From: CBDCGJ01 sp965238305
GTDB lineage: Bacteria; Pseudomonadota; Alphaproteobacteria; GCA-2731375
Assembly (NCBI GenBank): GCA_965238305.1
Contig: CBDEHK010000001.1
Location: forward strand, 4,278,001 to 4,342,000
Length of the DNA: 64,000 nt
Direction: 5' to 3'
Shown: piece after piece, positions 63,163 to 64,000 of the stretch
Position numbering within the stretch: the first letter of the stretch is position 1
How the letters are laid out: each line of letters begins with the position of its first letter
Position numbers and translations under genes: made by a program
Notes under the pieces: generated by a model
Databases searched by the model: none
Told to the model about the DNA's origin: nothing
The model's input: the letters and a program-made list of their open reading frames with translations, nothing else

Positions 63163-64000
63163 GTGACATCTTATTTTGATGGCTTTGACGCCAAACAATT
63201 GCGCCGGGATTTCCCCTTAGGGGATGACTTGTTCGCGACCTATCGCGGGATGAGCCGGGATGAGTTGTTTGCGCGGCAAAATACCCATTTCATGAAATCC
63301 GTCGCCTTTGCCTGGAAAGTTCCTTTTTACCAGCGTCTTTGGGGTGAAGCCGGCATAGTGCCCAGTGATATTGGCTCGCTTGAAGATATTACCAAACTGC
63401 CGACCTATGGCAAAACGGATCTAATGAAATCCGTTGAAGTCTATCCGCCTATAGGTGATTTCCACGGCCTCGATAGTTATCCTGATGACGCGCGACCGCC
63501 GTTGATTTTTCAAACTACGTCCGGGACCACCGGAAAGCCGCAGCCACTGATATTCGGTCCCAAAAGCCGGGAAGTCCAAGCGCTGCTCTTGGGTCGGATA
63601 TATGCCTTACAGGGTATCAACAACCGGGATGTGATCCATTCGGTTTATGGTCACGGCATGGTCAATGGCGGACATTATGTGCGCGAAGCGGTAACTCATT
63701 GGGTCGGTGCGCAGATGCTGACCGCGGGTACCGGGATCGAGACCCGTTCAGCCACCCAAGTGACCCTGATGCGGGACTTTGGCGCCACTGTGATCATCGG
63801 CTTCGGCGACTATATCAAACGCCTGTCGGAAGTTGCGCGTGCCGATGGATTAGAGCCGGGGCGCGATATTCCGATCCGCATCATCAGCGGCCATCTGGGG
63901 GCGGAAAGTCCCGACACCATGTCGCAAAGCTGGGGTGGTGCGGAGGTTTTCGACTGGTACGGCGTTGGCGATACCGGCGCCATTGCTGGCGAAGGCCCGG
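63163..64000 (+). CDS. Phenylacetate-CoA ligase-like (PaaK-type) enzyme, cut by the window edge
   Basis: The frame from a GTG at 63163 stays open to the window end, giving 279 residues. The AMP-binding P-loop reads QTTSGTTGKPQPLIFGP, followed by HGMVNGGHYVREAVTHWVGAQ and ending at YGVGDTGAIAGEGP. This is the PaaK-type acyl-adenylate-forming family, which activates aryl or alkanoic acids to CoA thioesters. A TTG at 63157 with AAGG 8 bases upstream is another possible start. It is divergent from the MmgE/PrpD gene with 158 bases between starts. The C-terminal domain lies beyond the window. Confidence 0.83.
   Translation, partial: MTSYFDGFDAKQLRRDFPLGDDLFATYRGMSRDELFARQNTHFMKSVAFAWKVPFYQRLWGEAGIVPSDIGSLEDITKLPTYGKTDLMKSVEVYPPIGDFHGLDSYPDDARPPLIFQTTSGTTGKPQPLIFGPKSREVQALLLGRIYALQGINNRDVIHSVYGHGMVNGGHYVREAVTHWVGAQMLTAGTGIETRSATQVTLMRDFGATVIIGFGDYIKRLSEVARADGLEPGRDIPIRIISGHLGAESPDTMSQSWGGAEVFDWYGVGDTGAIAGEGP

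Noticed and set aside
63005..63169. N-terminal extension of the MmgE/PrpD protein by 55 residues
   Set aside because: The downstream ATG has a GGAG box and matches the family start; the extension looks like untranslated sequence.
1..64000. tRNA genes, rRNA genes, CRISPR arrays, insertion sequences
   Set aside because: None could be recognised by reading; a covariance-model or repeat search could still find a small RNA that I missed.

Overview
The window looks like a chromosomal segment of an alphaproteobacterium, probably free-living and probably aquatic. The inference rests on gene content: a Pot/Puu-type polyamine locus, a Liv-type amino-acid ABC operon, class III cyclase-TPR proteins, PAS-rich histidine kinases, a compact type II secretion operon, and several flavin and P450 oxygenases. 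Base composition looks close to 50% GC by eye. I saw no tRNA, rRNA, insertion sequence, phage gene or CRISPR array. Family-level placement cannot be made from the sequence alone.

Layout. 1-7.1 kb (minus strand): the edge of an acyl-CoA dehydrogenase gene, then a methyltransferase, an MFS permease, a shortened pyruvate-phosphate-dikinase-like protein and a GT87 membrane glycosyltransferase in one tight array, preceded by a Gfo/Idh/MocA oxidoreductase. 7.4-19.9 kb: two PAS histidine kinases without response regulators, small enzymes (VOC, GFA, HCCA-isomerase-like), a Na/Pi-type transporter, a carotenoid-oxygenase-family enzyme, a glycine-zipper lipoprotein, and a cyclase-TolB-TPR protein. Just beyond the 3' end of the cyclase gene lies a short relic of a monooxygenase gene. 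20.0-30.1 kb: an oxidative catabolic island with two Baeyer-Villiger-type monooxygenases, a P450, an MBL-fold hydrolase, an unusual enolase-superfamily protein, a beta-hydroxyacid dehydrogenase, a nitronate-monooxygenase-family protein, an M55 peptidase and a GST.

30.1-41.8 kb: trhO and a PAS_5-like protein, then polyamine uptake (PotF-G-H-I type), a class III aminotransferase, two divergent glutamine-synthetase-like (PuuA-type) genes, a PuuB-type oxidase and an XRE-cupin regulator. 41.8-48.3 kb: a complete Liv-type importer with a terminator-like hairpin after the binding-protein gene, and a DAO-family oxidase upstream. 48.4-61.5 kb: an orphan peptide-type binding protein, then type II secretion genes: gspO on plus, gspE-F-G-H-I-J-L-M-D on minus, gspK on plus and a short gspC-like gene on minus. 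61.6-64 kb: an MmgE/PrpD protein divergent from a truncated PaaK-like CoA ligase.

How the parts fit. The polyamine and Liv blocks are nitrogen and amino-acid scavenging modules. The 20-30 kb island and the flanking acyl-CoA dehydrogenase and CoA ligase suggest catabolism of a cyclic or alicyclic compound, but the substrate is not evident. The most unusual items are the shortened dikinase with a replaced C-terminus, the enolase-superfamily protein lacking two expected acidic residues, and the monooxygenase relic whose differences from the intact gene are all synonymous.
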